Below, one piece after another: positions 22,391 through 30,944 of a stretch of 64,000 nucleotides of DNA. Source of the stretch: a virus. Both the position numbers and the translations under genes were made by a program. Each line of letters starts with the position of its first letter. Position 1 is the first letter of the stretch. Under the pieces are notes generated by a model. The model searched no databases and was not told the origin of the DNA. It saw only the letters and a list, made by a program, of their open reading frames with translations. The DNA lies in IMG/VR virus record IMGVR_UViG_3300042308_001511, positions 280,084 through 344,083 of that record; one strand, 5' to 3'.

Positions 22391-23641
22391 TTATTGTTTC
22401 TTCTTTGTCTTCTTTTTAGTTGGTATTGGCGGTAAAGATTTGAACTCTGTCAGTGTAGGCTCGAGTCCTTTCATTATCGGCCTCAGGTACGACACGTGTT
22501 CCTTTTCGTACTGTTCTATTATCCAACTTTCTTTAAACTCTTTCTCTATCTTTGTGACCAGGTCGCCGAACTCTCGGTCCAACTCTGTGAAGACTTTGAC
22601 AATCTCCGGGTTCCCCATCGTTTCTTTGTATATTTCTGGGTAATTCTGTTTGGCGTAGAGTAGGTACCATCCCGTGAATGTCCTGAACTCGTACCAAGCG
22701 AAGTAGGTCGATAGGCAGCCTTCCTCGAATATTTTCAACGACACCTTGTCACCTTTCACCTTTGCTGTCTGGTATCCTATCCAGTTAGACCGGGTTCCGT
22801 TATAGTATGCAGAGAACTCGTCCATCATTCCGTATATGCCCCACGAGTTGGCACTTACTTTCGAGTTGGCACTTACGTAGGTGCCGTACCTGAATATCTT
22901 TGATGGTGCGTCCTTTGGAACTATGGCTATGAACTCGCATGAATTGTAAGGTTTAGTGTGTCTCGCCCATAGGTCGTGGCCGGGTGTTATCATATAGCGG
23001 TGTCGAAGATCTTTGTCCCATCCCCAGTCTATCTTGTTGTAGTGATGTGTCGTCTCGTGTAGTAGCGTGTTGAGTTTATGTGGAAAACTTACACTGGTGT
23101 CACCACCGTATGGTATAGTCTTTCCATTTACCACAGAGTTGTAACATCCGGGACCGCAGTACGCACTATCTACTACTATCATATACTCTGGACACCACTT
23201 TTTGATACTGGCGATGGCTTTGTTCTTTATATACTCTTGACTTTGCTTGATGTAGAGCTCGTTGTTCTTTCTTATCCATTCTAGTCTTTCCCATTCCTTT
23301 ATGGTTGGAAACAAATTGGCTTCGTATTTCTTTATTCGTTTTGGATTGAATATTCCTTCGTAGAGATCGTTTTTCTTGTCGTCGTATCGCATGAACTTGG
23401 GAACCTTACCTTTCATAACTATTCCGAAACGTTTTATTATGTATGTGCCGGAGTCGATCTTCTCGATCGGTATTCTGACATCCTTTGGTTTGTATGGTTT
23501 TTGATAAGAGTGTGTAACAAAGGTTCCGTCGCTGTAGAACCTTATGGCTTTTATTGGTTTGTTTCCGGTTAGGTATACTTTGGAAGTGTCTGGTTGTGCC
23601 AGTGATATAAGTGGTAACAGAAGTAGTATAATGAGTTTCAT
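22391..23641 (-). CDS. Secreted putative zinc metalloprotease (HExxH)
   Basis: 416 aa from ATG 23641 (MKLIILLLLPLISLAQPDTS), a signal peptide with Gln at the cleavage site. NTLLHETTHHYNK gives the zinc-binding HExxH at residues 195-199. The third zinc ligand could be a Glu in the DEFSAYYNG or PGHDLW regions downstream, but I cannot decide which. Four Cys in YCGPGCYNS and elsewhere fit an extracytoplasmic protein. TACATTTG (TAnnTTTG) lies just upstream. Probable role in the envelope or outside the cell; substrate unknown. Confidence 0.75.
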   Translation of the reverse strand: MKLIILLLLPLISLAQPDTSKVYLTGNKPIKAIRFYSDGTFVTHSYQKPYKPKDVRIPIEKIDSGTYIIKRFGIVMKGKVPKFMRYDDKKNDLYEGIFNPKRIKKYEANLFPTIKEWERLEWIRKNNELYIKQSQEYIKNKAIASIKKWCPEYMIVVDSAYCGPGCYNSVVNGKTIPYGGDTSVSFPHKLNTLLHETTHHYNKIDWGWDKDLRHRYMITPGHDLWARHTKPYNSCEFIAIVPKDAPSKIFRYGTYVSANSKVSANSWGIYGMMDEFSAYYNGTRSNWIGYQTAKVKGDKVSLKIFEEGCLSTYFAWYEFRTFTGWYLLYAKQNYPEIYKETMGNPEIVKVFTELDREFGDLVTKIEKEFKESWIIEQYEKEHVSYLRPIMKGLEPTLTEFKSLPPIPTKKKTKKKQ

Positions 23642-23663
23642 ATCCTTCAAATGTAAGGATATA

Positions 23664-24137
23664 TTAGTATTTACAGTGTATGTTTAGATAGATACCTTTC
23701 ATTTGTGCATTGATATATACAAATCGAATAAAGTAGGTTGTATTCTTTTTTATGTAGGTATATTCTTCAAATGAAGTAACCTCGCTTAAGAAGTTGGATT
23801 CATTTATATCTACTTTGACTTTTGTTCTATCTTTTGGTAAATCTTTGGCAAATTTATTTAAAACATTAGTAATAGAATCTGATGAGACATTACTTTTTAG
23901 ATCAACACCATCATAATCATTAAGATAATAAAGCCCGGTGAATCCTTTTGTTTTGACCATATCGACTATTATGTCGATTTTTTTTGAATAAAGAATGTCC
24001 AAAAGGCGGTTTTTATATTTGTTATGATTGGCAAATACTTTTGTAGGTTGCCATGTATCTGAAGCGTCTATATCTGTACTATCTGATTGTGAGTACAAAT
24101 TCAATGCTATCAATAAGAATAAAGTTAAAATTTTCAT
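23664..24137 (-). CDS. Secreted protein, 157 aa
   Basis: Signal peptide MKILTLFLLIALNLYSQSDS with Gln at the cleavage point. The mature part is Lys/Asp-rich alpha/beta with a YxFxx-rich end (TTYFIRFVYINAQ). ATG overlaps the stop of the broken gene upstream (ATGA). It lies beside the metalloprotease gene and may be cotranscribed with it. Confidence 0.7.
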   Translation of the reverse strand: MKILTLFLLIALNLYSQSDSTDIDASDTWQPTKVFANHNKYKNRLLDILYSKKIDIIVDMVKTKGFTGLYYLNDYDGVDLKSNVSSDSITNVLNKFAKDLPKDRTKVKVDINESNFLSEVTSFEEYTYIKKNTTYFIRFVYINAQMKGIYLNIHCKY

Positions 24138-24470
24138 AGTAGGCTGCCTATTTTTATGTCTCTTATTTCCTGTTCGGTCAGAGCGAATTTTATTTCTGTT
24201 GCTTGTTGGTGCATTAGTATTTCGATTTCGGTCGCTGATCTGGTTTCCCTACTCTTTATGCTTATAGCGTTGGTAAACCACCAAGGCCACGTATTCTCAC
24301 CGTCGTTTAAACAACAATGAGGTTTCGCTCCAGTGATTGTTCATATCGGTTAGTACATATGCACCAAGAGACCATTGATCGTCCTCTATTTGTGTCCTTA
24401 AAGGACGGAATATGGCGATTCCACCTTTGGTCTCACACACGTATGTTTCTCCTTCTATGAACACTCTCAT
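24134..24470 (-). pseudogene. Frameshifted paralog of 17595-17948
   Basis: From ATG 24470: MRVFIEGETYVCETKGGIAI, then LGAYVLTDMNNHWSE-TSLLFKRR and a stop. The +1 frame continues GENTWPWWFTNAISIKSRET and ends LTEQEIRDIKIGSLL with TGA at 24134-24136. Length 337 is one over a multiple of three. The two halves align with the intact relative, so a one-base insertion or sequencing error near 24295-24310 is likely. A +1 programmed shift at CGG-TGA is less likely. Confidence 0.65.
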
Positions 24471-24480
24471 TGTTTATCCT

Positions 24481-24717
24481 TTATTCAATTCCAATTTCTT
24501 TTAGTTTAAGTTCCCTGAACTCTTCCTGTGTCACGAACCTAGTTCTTAGGTAGTCATTGCTTATACCCATATCGTTGATGAGCGTGTAGAATCTTATGTG
24601 ATATGTTTCGATTACGTAGTATGTCTTCCCATAGGTAAGCTCTTGACCTCCATTTTGTCCGAATTTGAGTATGTCGGTCTCGCAGTCTATGCAGACGAGT
24701 GGTTTTCCTTTCATCAT
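24481..24717 (-). CDS. CIS-family C-tag protein, 78 aa
   Basis: MMKGKPLVCIDCETDILKFG, QELTYGKTYYVIETYHIRFY, YLRTRFVTQEEFRELKLKEI-GIE. Its YLRTRFVTQEEFRE block is nearly that of 6445-6699 (YLRSRFVSKEEWRE), so those two are close paralogs in distant operons. Confidence 0.75.
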   Translation of the reverse strand: MMKGKPLVCIDCETDILKFGQNGGQELTYGKTYYVIETYHIRFYTLINDMGISNDYLRTRFVTQEEFRELKLKEIGIE

Positions 24718-24718
24718 C

Positions 24719-25045
24719 TTACTTTTTTGATTCGTGCCACTCCCGTTTGTTGGTGTATGTCTTCCTGTGTTCGTCTATCATACCAAGTGCCTCTTCGTAT
24801 TCGTAGATCCTTTCCTTCTCGAAGATTTCGAGTGTCTCACCACCCAATCCTCTCTTAACGTAGAGTTTGTGTGGGTTCGCCACACAGGTCTCAATCTCGT
24901 TTCCTTCTCCTGTGTAGTCTCTAACATATCCGTAAGGCTTGTCGATCAACTGTGCGAAGTTTTTCTTGCTGTTCGTTGCGCAGATGATTAGTACCTCTAC
25001 ACCTCTTATCAGAGTCGTTAGGTTGTATTGTTTTAGTTTTGCCAT
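24719..25045 (-). CDS. Hypothetical protein, 108 aa
   Basis: MAKLKQYNLTTLIRGVEVLI, ICATNSKKNFAQLIDKPYGY: an alpha/beta start resembling small phage proteins that take part in nucleotide metabolism, but no motif decides. It ends YTNKREWHESKK with no tag. A TATATTC-like box lies about 10 bases upstream. Confidence 0.65.
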   Translation of the reverse strand: MAKLKQYNLTTLIRGVEVLIICATNSKKNFAQLIDKPYGYVRDYTGEGNEIETCVANPHKLYVKRGLGGETLEIFEKERIYEYEEALGMIDEHRKTYTNKREWHESKK

Positions 25046-25065
25046 ACTGTGAATATAAGGATTTT

Positions 25066-25617
25066 TTAGAAGTTCTTGTATGTCTCGAAAGATTTTCCGG
25101 TTGTGTCACCACCGTAGTTGTCAACTTCTTCACCATCGTAGAACACCTCGCCTACTATATCTCCGTAGAAGTATTGGTCTATACCTATCTCGTCATAGAT
25201 CTTGATTTTCATTTTGGTGATGTCGAACTCGTCCTCTGTTGTTATGTCTCCTTGGAAGAAACTACCTTTCTCGAAAGAGATACACATAAGAAGATCCTTC
25301 GTCTCGTCGACTGGGACGTACTCATACTCTACAAGTTCGAAGTCTTCTGTGTCGTGGTCGTGTAGGCTCTCGGAGTCTATTGTAAAAACAGTTTCGCCTT
25401 CTTCGTCGGTGATTTCTATGGTGTATCCACCGGACGCGCCCCATTTGTGGAACTGGTTATCTATCTCGTGCCAGCCACCAATCTCGTCTAAGTCTTCATC
25501 TACTGCCTCAACGAGTTCTTTGTAGGGGTTGTTCAGTATTTTCTTTATGTCTTCGTTAACGGATCCGATGGTGACTTCACTACCATATCCGCTGATTGAT
25601 ATTTTGTAAGTTCTCAT
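25066..25617 (-). CDS. Acidic beta-rich protein, 183 aa
   Basis: MRTYKISISGYGSEVTIGSV and then strand-rich, acidic. FDITKMKIKIYDEIGIDQYF...VFYDGEEVDNYGG near the C-terminus matches FDFSKITFLSYLGSND...VFYGEELLDMEEN in 33855-34787, so both contain a shared C-terminal domain. Function unknown. A TATATTTA box sits just upstream. Confidence 0.7.
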   Translation of the reverse strand: MRTYKISISGYGSEVTIGSVNEDIKKILNNPYKELVEAVDEDLDEIGGWHEIDNQFHKWGASGGYTIEITDEEGETVFTIDSESLHDHDTEDFELVEYEYVPVDETKDLLMCISFEKGSFFQGDITTEDEFDITKMKIKIYDEIGIDQYFYGDIVGEVFYDGEEVDNYGGDTTGKSFETYKNF

Positions 25618-25639
25618 ATTGTAAATATAAGGAAGTTTT

Positions 25640-25966
25640 TCATAGTATAAGTTCGATCCTGGCGTCTCGTTTTTCTTGTTCGGTCACTTTATGCTTAACG
25701 AACCTTTCTTCGAATTTCCTTGCGTTTTCTTCGTCATCGTTGTGATACTCGATCCAGTGTGAGTTATTTGTGCTATATCTGAATCGTTCTTCGAGTTCAT
25801 TCGAACTTGCATACTTCATCACTGCCCAGTTCGTTATAACTCCCTGTATGGTGGTTATCTGTCCGTTTTCTGCGATGTGAATGACACATAGCCAGTAGCT
25901 AAGCATCTCACTGAACATAGAACCTCTCTTTGGGTTAAGCAGTGCGTTTTTGGTTTTGTTTTCCAT
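25640..25966 (-). CDS. C-tag variant protein, 108 aa
   Basis: MENKTKNALLNPKRGSMFSE, VIHIAENGQITTIQGVITNW, and the end VTEQEKRDARIELIL, the x-LL tag type. It shares the T-E-Q/D-E-x-R-D arrangement with 17595 and 24134. Confidence 0.65.
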   Translation of the reverse strand: MENKTKNALLNPKRGSMFSEMLSYWLCVIHIAENGQITTIQGVITNWAVMKYASSNELEERFRYSTNNSHWIEYHNDDEENARKFEERFVKHKVTEQEKRDARIELIL

Positions 25967-25979
25967 TTCTTCTTATGTT

Positions 25980-26219
25980 TTAGATTCCGAGTGAATCGAT
26001 CCTCTGTTCTCTGTATTCTGCCATATCCATAAAGTCTGACCTGCGGCGGACCCTGTATTGACCGTCTTCACAGGTGACGATGACAAGTTTTGGTCCTAGC
26101 TCACCAGTTGGTGTGTACGTTGAAGGGCAGTCTGATGTCTCGTAAGCCTTTCTAGCTTTCATTAACCATACTCCGTTACCATCCTTCCAATCGTGTTTGG
26201 ATATCATTATATCGTTCAT
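25980..26219 (-). CDS. C-tag protein, 79 aa
   Basis: MNDIMISKHDWKDGNGVWLM, CEDGQYRVRRRSDFMDMAEY and the tag REQRIDSLGI. The CEDGQYRxRRxxDF element recalls KCEDGKFRKYDAEHF in 48972-49220, so it is a CIS-type relative. Confidence 0.7.
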   Translation of the reverse strand: MNDIMISKHDWKDGNGVWLMKARKAYETSDCPSTYTPTGELGPKLVIVTCEDGQYRVRRRSDFMDMAEYREQRIDSLGI

Positions 26220-26431
26220 ATTCCTAGTTTTTCCAGTACGAGTTGTCTTTTTTCCACAGTTGATATGAATAGTTCTCTATCGTATATTGCATAGTCGGTT
26301 TCGCCGTTTCCCCAGTATATTGCGTAGTAGTTTACTCTATCCACCGCATCGTACCATTCGCCAATCTTTATGTCGGTGTGATAGCCGGATCTGTTTGATA
26401 CACACTGAACTTTTATCCTCTGTCGTTTCAT
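26216..26431 (-). CDS. CIS-family C-tag protein, 71 aa
   Basis: MKRQRIKVQCVSNRSGYHTD, IKIGEWYDAVDRVNYY and the end VEKRQLVLEKLGI. This is the intact guide for the broken gene at 5479-5684 (CVSN, GxWYDA). Confidence 0.7.
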   Translation of the reverse strand: MKRQRIKVQCVSNRSGYHTDIKIGEWYDAVDRVNYYAIYWGNGETDYAIYDRELFISTVEKRQLVLEKLGI

Positions 26432-26694
26432 ATTCCGAGTTCTTTTATCTTTTGGTCTCTTAGTCGTATTTTGTATTCGTCGAGATTTATGGTGATGTCT
26501 TTTTTATAGGTGAAATGTTTCTTCATACCTTGTACGTTCTTTATGATAGTAAAGTAATAGTTCACCATTAGTAAGTCTTCGGTAAAGTCTAATTGTATTT
26601 CGTAGATTTTATCGATGACTATTTTATCTCTTTCTATCGTAGGCTCTTTTTCGGTTATAAAGTCCTTTATCAGTTCGTTGTCGTATTCGATCAT
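26428..26694 (-). CDS. C-tag protein, 88 aa
   Basis: MIEYDNELIKDFITEKEPTI, strand-rich middle (YYFTIIKNVQGMKKHFTYKK) and the end YKIRLRDQKIKELGI. Low GC. ATGA overlaps on both sides. Confidence 0.7.
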   Translation of the reverse strand: MIEYDNELIKDFITEKEPTIERDKIVIDKIYEIQLDFTEDLLMVNYYFTIIKNVQGMKKHFTYKKDITINLDEYKIRLRDQKIKELGI

Positions 26695-26945
26695 TCTATT
26701 CCTAGTTCATCGAGTTTTCTGTCTCTTTGTCTCTGTGCCTCGCTGAGGTTGATTAGTCGGCCTCTTGTGTGTGAATTTGGGCTGTGGAAGTTTTTGTTGT
26801 GACTCGACGTCCACGGTATGTCGAGCTCGCTGGACCAAATCCATATTCTATCGTACGTGAAGTTCTTGTCGTCGAGTTCCTCTATCGTGAACGTCTTTTC
26901 TGGCTGTGTTTCCCAGTACACGAGGTCTCCTACCTGGTAGTTCAT
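26691..26945 (-). CDS. C-tag protein, 84 aa
   Basis: MNYQVGDLVYWETQPEKTFT, a barrel opening like KOW/SH3 domains, then WIWSSELDIPW and the tag AQRQRDRKLDELGIE. First gene of the run, with the divergent LRR gene about 140 bases away. Confidence 0.7.
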   Translation of the reverse strand: MNYQVGDLVYWETQPEKTFTIEELDDKNFTYDRIWIWSSELDIPWTSSHNKNFHSPNSHTRGRLINLSEAQRQRDRKLDELGIE

Positions 26946-27085
26946 ATCCCTATTACTTTTACGTGCGACTTTATATCCATTGGTGTTCCTGCTGTTTTAT
27001 TTTCCGAATATAAGTAAATAATATGTAACTGACAAATTATAGTTATTTTATTTTTAATATATAAGATATAAAAAAAATATTTATA

Positions 27086-28258
27086 ATGGCAACATTTACC
27101 ACATCAAAAACTTCTGGAAGTATATATGTATCTGTTAATACAACAACGGGTTATTGGATGAGTTTCCATAATGGAAGTTATAATGGAAATTCAAACACCC
27201 CACAGATATATAGTGATTCTGGTACCTTCAATTATTGGGGTAAAAGATTGGATGTAATTGCAACAAATGGTGAATTTACAATTGTCGCGTGTGATGTTAA
27301 TGGAAACATTGGTGGTGATATAACTTTGTTGAATTTATATTCTAGTTCTGATATAATTGCGTTTGACGGAACTGGTTTGACCGCTTTGACTAAATTGAGT
27401 ATAGAGGGTGCATCGAATATTAGAGGTCAGCTAACATCTTTTGATGCGACTGGTATGACTTCATTGAATTGGTTATACTTAAGGAGTAATTTACTAACAA
27501 ATATAAACGTAACTGGTTTAGTAAATCTAACTAAGTTAGTGTTGGATGGTAATCAATTAACTTGGGGAGGTATAAGTGGTTTAAATACTTTGAGTAGTTT
27601 AACTTGGTTAAACTTAAATGGTAACTTATTAACTACATTTGATGGTTCAGGTTTGAGCTCGTTATTACAACTTGATTTGTTCTACAATCAGGTAACAACA
27701 TCTGGAATAACTAATTTACCAAATACATTGGTTAAATTGAATTTACGTTATAATAGACTTACATCATTTGATGCTACTAGTTTAGTAAACTTAACTGAAC
27801 TTAGTTTACAGATGAATCAAATAACATCTGTAAATTTATCTGGCCTAACAAAATTGATTTTACTTAATTTATCTGATAATTTATTGACAGATATAAATGT
27901 TTCTGGATTGACTAGTTTGAAATATATAAATCTTACTGGTAATCGTTTATCTACAATGGATGTAAGTGGTCTAACTAATTTAGTTGATTTGAGATTATGG
28001 CGTAATTCGTCTATAACACCTAGTGTTAACAATCAGATATTACAACAATTGGATCAAAATGGTGCTATTGGTGATACTTCTACTAGTAAGGGTTACTTTC
28101 CAGCAAATGGTGTTTTTTGGTCTAATAATGGTAGAACTTCTGTTAGTAATGTAAGTTTCAATAATTTGACGAATAAAAATTGGGAATTTGATGGTTTGGA
28201 TTTGATTGCGAGTCCAACTCGTCAGTTATCGGGCACTAAGGACAGAAAAAACTTATAA
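27086..28258 (+). CDS. Leucine-rich-repeat protein, fibre/adhesin-like
   Basis: 390 aa. A ~90-residue Thr/Ser/Gly-rich N-terminal beta domain is followed by about ten LRR units with the pattern LTxLxLxxNxLTxINVTGLxN. This is the bacterial BspA-like/cysteine-poor LRR style seen in Bacteroidota and phage fibres. The unit repeats as LxxLxxLNLNGN and SxLxQLDLFYNQ. No signal peptide. Codons are AT-rich, unlike the kinase genes. Its LRR style resembles the fibre-like protein at 59087. A receptor-binding role is inferred. Confidence 0.7.
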   Translation: MATFTTSKTSGSIYVSVNTTTGYWMSFHNGSYNGNSNTPQIYSDSGTFNYWGKRLDVIATNGEFTIVACDVNGNIGGDITLLNLYSSSDIIAFDGTGLTALTKLSIEGASNIRGQLTSFDATGMTSLNWLYLRSNLLTNINVTGLVNLTKLVLDGNQLTWGGISGLNTLSSLTWLNLNGNLLTTFDGSGLSSLLQLDLFYNQVTTSGITNLPNTLVKLNLRYNRLTSFDATSLVNLTELSLQMNQITSVNLSGLTKLILLNLSDNLLTDINVSGLTSLKYINLTGNRLSTMDVSGLTNLVDLRLWRNSSITPSVNNQILQQLDQNGAIGDTSTSKGYFPANGVFWSNNGRTSVSNVSFNNLTNKNWEFDGLDLIASPTRQLSGTKDRKNL

Positions 28259-28366
28259 ATTTGTTATATCACCTACGGGATTTCCATTTAGATTTACCTC
28301 ATTTTCTTGTGATAAGGAAAAAACAGAGATAGATAAAAAGATGAAAGTGATGATAAACGTTTTCAT
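28253..28366 (-). CDS. 37-aa secreted peptide
   Basis: Below most length cut-offs. ATG 28366 gives MKTFIITFIFLSISVFSLSQ, a clean signal peptide ending Gln, then ENEVNLNGNPVGDITNL. The stop overlaps the end of the LRR gene. The signal peptide follows the same Gln rule as the other exported products, supporting a real gene. The mature peptide would be about 17-18 residues. Confidence 0.5.
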   Translation of the reverse strand: MKTFIITFIFLSISVFSLSQENEVNLNGNPVGDITNL

Positions 28367-28447
28367 ATTTGAATTTTTTAGGTGAGTAATTATCTACACA
28401 ACAAATATAATGAAAATATTTTATAAAGTGGTATTCGGTAGAAAATA

Positions 28448-29170
28448 TCAATTACATATTGCCTTTATTAGTGCTGCCTCTTGCTTCGGGGATATCCTTC
28501 CGTTACGGTCGTAGTATTCCAATACACTAGATACGAATTGTGATGATTTGTGGTTTATCTCACGGCTCTTCACCAGGAACTTGGCTTGTCTTATACAATC
28601 TATACCTTCTGATTTGTCGTCGAGTAGCGAGTTTATCTTCGCGTCTCTCATATCGGATTTGTCTGACTCTATGTAGTCGAGGAATGCAATCCATTCGCAT
28701 TCCTCCATCGTGTAGTAGCTTTTGTTGAACGTAGATATGATTATCTTTATCTCGTTCTTATCCTGTATGCAGTAGAAACTATTTATCGGACAGTTCTTGT
28801 AATTAATGAGTATTCGGTCTCCTTCCTTCTTACAAAAGCTTAGGTCATAGGGGTTCAAGCTATCAAAATTCAACTTCTGTGGATAGGAGTAGTCGACTTC
28901 GCAGTTTCCGAATACTTCCATTGTTTTTATGAACTCCTCGTCAGATATGTCTTCTATTCTCTTACCTATGTTCAGTATCTTCTCTACGGGCTTCCACCAC
29001 GCGGTCCAACTTATGCATTCCGGTTCTAAAATCGCCTCAGCTCCTCGCATCTCGGCAATACCCCTAACCTTACGTGTCTGCCAGACTTGTACGGTCTGAT
29101 ACCAGCCAGCTGTGTTCACCTTTCCAAAGTCTTCTTCTGCAGAGAATGATATGTAGAAGTTTGTTACCAT
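28448..29170 (-). CDS. Two-part protein with internal tag
   Basis: 240 aa: a first domain with SFSAEEDFGKVNTAGWYQTV, then at residues 174-185 MRDAKINSLLDD (the x-LL tag motif), then a helical C-terminal part with SREINHKSSQFVSSVLEYYD and NGRISPKQEAALIKA. In other proteins the tag is terminal, so here an additional domain appears to have been attached after it. Confidence 0.7.
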   Translation of the reverse strand: MVTNFYISFSAEEDFGKVNTAGWYQTVQVWQTRKVRGIAEMRGAEAILEPECISWTAWWKPVEKILNIGKRIEDISDEEFIKTMEVFGNCEVDYSYPQKLNFDSLNPYDLSFCKKEGDRILINYKNCPINSFYCIQDKNEIKIIISTFNKSYYTMEECEWIAFLDYIESDKSDMRDAKINSLLDDKSEGIDCIRQAKFLVKSREINHKSSQFVSSVLEYYDRNGRISPKQEAALIKAICN

Positions 29171-29517
29171 CTACTTTCTATATCTGTGGTCTCGTTGATT
29201 ATGAATTGTGATCCGTCTTCTATTGATTCACCTGATTGTAGGAATAAATCTTCACTTTTCCACGCGCTGTTGTAGAACTCTTCATATTCGGGTTCTATTA
29301 ATGGTGCTATACTATCTTGAGTCTCTGGATCTAATTCGTTCCAAAGATCTTCGTCGTCATTTAGTTCATAAAGTAAAGTATCTATGTATTGTACGAAATC
29401 TTTTTCGGTTGTGCCTTCGTAAGGAATTGATATTTCCCTGAACTTCTCTGGATCCAGAGTAATATGTTCTGATTGTCTTAGAACGGTGTATCGTTCTACT
29501 TTTCGAATTGTTATCAT
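29164..29517 (-). CDS. Acidic protein, 117 aa
   Basis: MITIRKVERYTVLRQSEHIT, then very acidic (DEDLWNELDPETQDSIAPLI). It overlaps the next start and is probably translationally linked to 28448-29170. No known family. Confidence 0.65.
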   Translation of the reverse strand: MITIRKVERYTVLRQSEHITLDPEKFREISIPYEGTTEKDFVQYIDTLLYELNDDEDLWNELDPETQDSIAPLIEPEYEEFYNSAWKSEDLFLQSGESIEDGSQFIINETTDIESRW

Positions 29518-29572
29518 ATTTTTTTATTTAGTATTCAAATATAACTATTTATTTTGAATTGTAAAAAGAAAT

Positions 29573-30202
29573 ATGGAAAGACTGTCGGGTTTGTGTGTTT
29601 ATATATATCCTAAACTAATAAAACATATGTTATCCAGAGAAAAGATGATTAGTATGATTAGGAGGTCACAAACCTACATATCTGTATTACTATTCACTTT
29701 TGTTTTCATATTCTGTTGGAAGACTACGAATCTCGATATAACAAAGATAGAGTTATCGAAATGGGGTCAATCTGGATTTGTTTCTATTATATGGAATAGT
29801 GCGGTATTAATTTTCTCATTATCAATTGCGGTAAATTCATGGTTGTATATGAGGGGACATAAACGACTTAAGCATCGTAGGAAGTTTTATATTCTTTTCG
29901 CGTTTCTTCCGATGGCATTGGCTGTGGTTGGTTTATTTGATGCGTTTTCACATCCTTATATTCACTCGGTTGCAGCAGGTCTTTATTTCTTCGTATATCC
30001 ACTTACCATTTTTCTTTTTGCACATTTCAATAGAAAGAATATGCAATATTTACAATGGACTACACATATAACTTTAGCGGTATTGATGGCAATTGCACCA
30101 ATATCATTTATGCTTTTGTTTAAAGGAAAGGCAATAGCAGAAACGGTACACACATTGCTCGTAATCATATACAATGTAATGATTGCTAGACACGAGCATT
30201 AA
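29573..30202 (+). CDS. Six-TM membrane protein (DUF998-like)
   Basis: 209 aa, possibly starting at MLSREKMISM (29627). TM segments at about 35-50, 70-90, 105-125, 130-150, 160-180 and 187-203. The GLFDAFSHPYIHSVAAGLYF region fits the G-x-F / HxxxA feature of the six-TM DUF998 family (moderate match). It is followed 18 bases later by the LOG-family gene, so the two are probably an operon. AT-rich codons suggest recent acquisition from a Bacteroidota host. Confidence 0.65.
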   Translation: MERLSGLCVYIYPKLIKHMLSREKMISMIRRSQTYISVLLFTFVFIFCWKTTNLDITKIELSKWGQSGFVSIIWNSAVLIFSLSIAVNSWLYMRGHKRLKHRRKFYILFAFLPMALAVVGLFDAFSHPYIHSVAAGLYFFVYPLTIFLFAHFNRKNMQYLQWTTHITLAVLMAIAPISFMLLFKGKAIAETVHTLLVIIYNVMIARHEH

Positions 30203-30220
30203 TAAAAATAAAATAATAAA

Positions 30221-30886
30221 ATGAAAAATCAAAAATGGAAATACAATCAGAAGGCAGAAGACGCGTGGCAAGTTTTGAGAATACAAAGTGAGTTTATAAA
30301 GGGATTCGATGAATTATCTGAGTTAACTCCATGTATATCGGTCTTCGGATCTGCTAGGACTGATAAAGACGACAAATATTATAAAGAAGCAACTAGATTG
30401 TCTGAGATGATTGTAAAAAGTGGATATGGTGTAATAACTGGTGGTGGACCAGGAATAATGGAGGCTGCAAATATGGGTGCGTATGGTAATGATGGTAAAT
30501 CTGTGGGTTTGGAAATTGAATTACCATTTGAGACAAGTGCTAATAAGTATATTGATAAATTGGTTTCGTGTAGGTATTTCTTTACACGAAAAGTATTCTT
30601 TTTGAAGTATTCACAAGCATTTGTTGGTTTTCCGGGTGGTTTTGGAACATTAGATGAATTGTTCGAAACATTGACACTTATGCAGACTGGACATCTAAGG
30701 ATGTTGCCAATTGTTTTAGTTGGTAAAGACTATTGGAAAGGGATGATTAAATGGATTAAGAAAACTATGTTAGAGGATGGTAAAGTTTCTAAAGAAGATT
30801 TAAACCTTTTCAAAGTTGTTGATACTGCAGAAGAAGCGATGGAGTATATTTTATCGAAATTGGAAGAGAACAAACCTAACTTTTAG
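30221..30886 (+). CDS. LOG-family (lysine-decarboxylase-like) nucleotide-binding protein
   Basis: 221 aa, the usual LOG length. Rossmann start PCISVFGSARTDKDDKYYKE, GGGPGIMEAANMGA at 74-88 and PGGFGTLDELFE (138-149), the PGGxGTxxE signature that forms the active site of cytokinin-riboside-monophosphate phosphoribohydrolases. The enzyme may cleave AMP-like nucleotides or bind ADP-ribose-type signals. With a membrane partner upstream it may work in nucleotide-signal defence or counter-defence (inference). A host housekeeping origin is also plausible. Confidence 0.85.
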   Translation: MKNQKWKYNQKAEDAWQVLRIQSEFIKGFDELSELTPCISVFGSARTDKDDKYYKEATRLSEMIVKSGYGVITGGGPGIMEAANMGAYGNDGKSVGLEIELPFETSANKYIDKLVSCRYFFTRKVFFLKYSQAFVGFPGGFGTLDELFETLTLMQTGHLRMLPIVLVGKDYWKGMIKWIKKTMLEDGKVSKEDLNLFKVVDTAEEAMEYILSKLEENKPNF

Positions 30887-30944
30887 TAACTGGTTTTGGT
30901 GTATAGTTTATAATATATAGTTTATAAAAAAAAATAAATCTACG

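Noticed and set aside
24295-24315. TTTAAAC as a -1 slippery site
   Set aside because: The heptamer is not in the X-XXY-YYZ register for this frame and the needed shift is +1.
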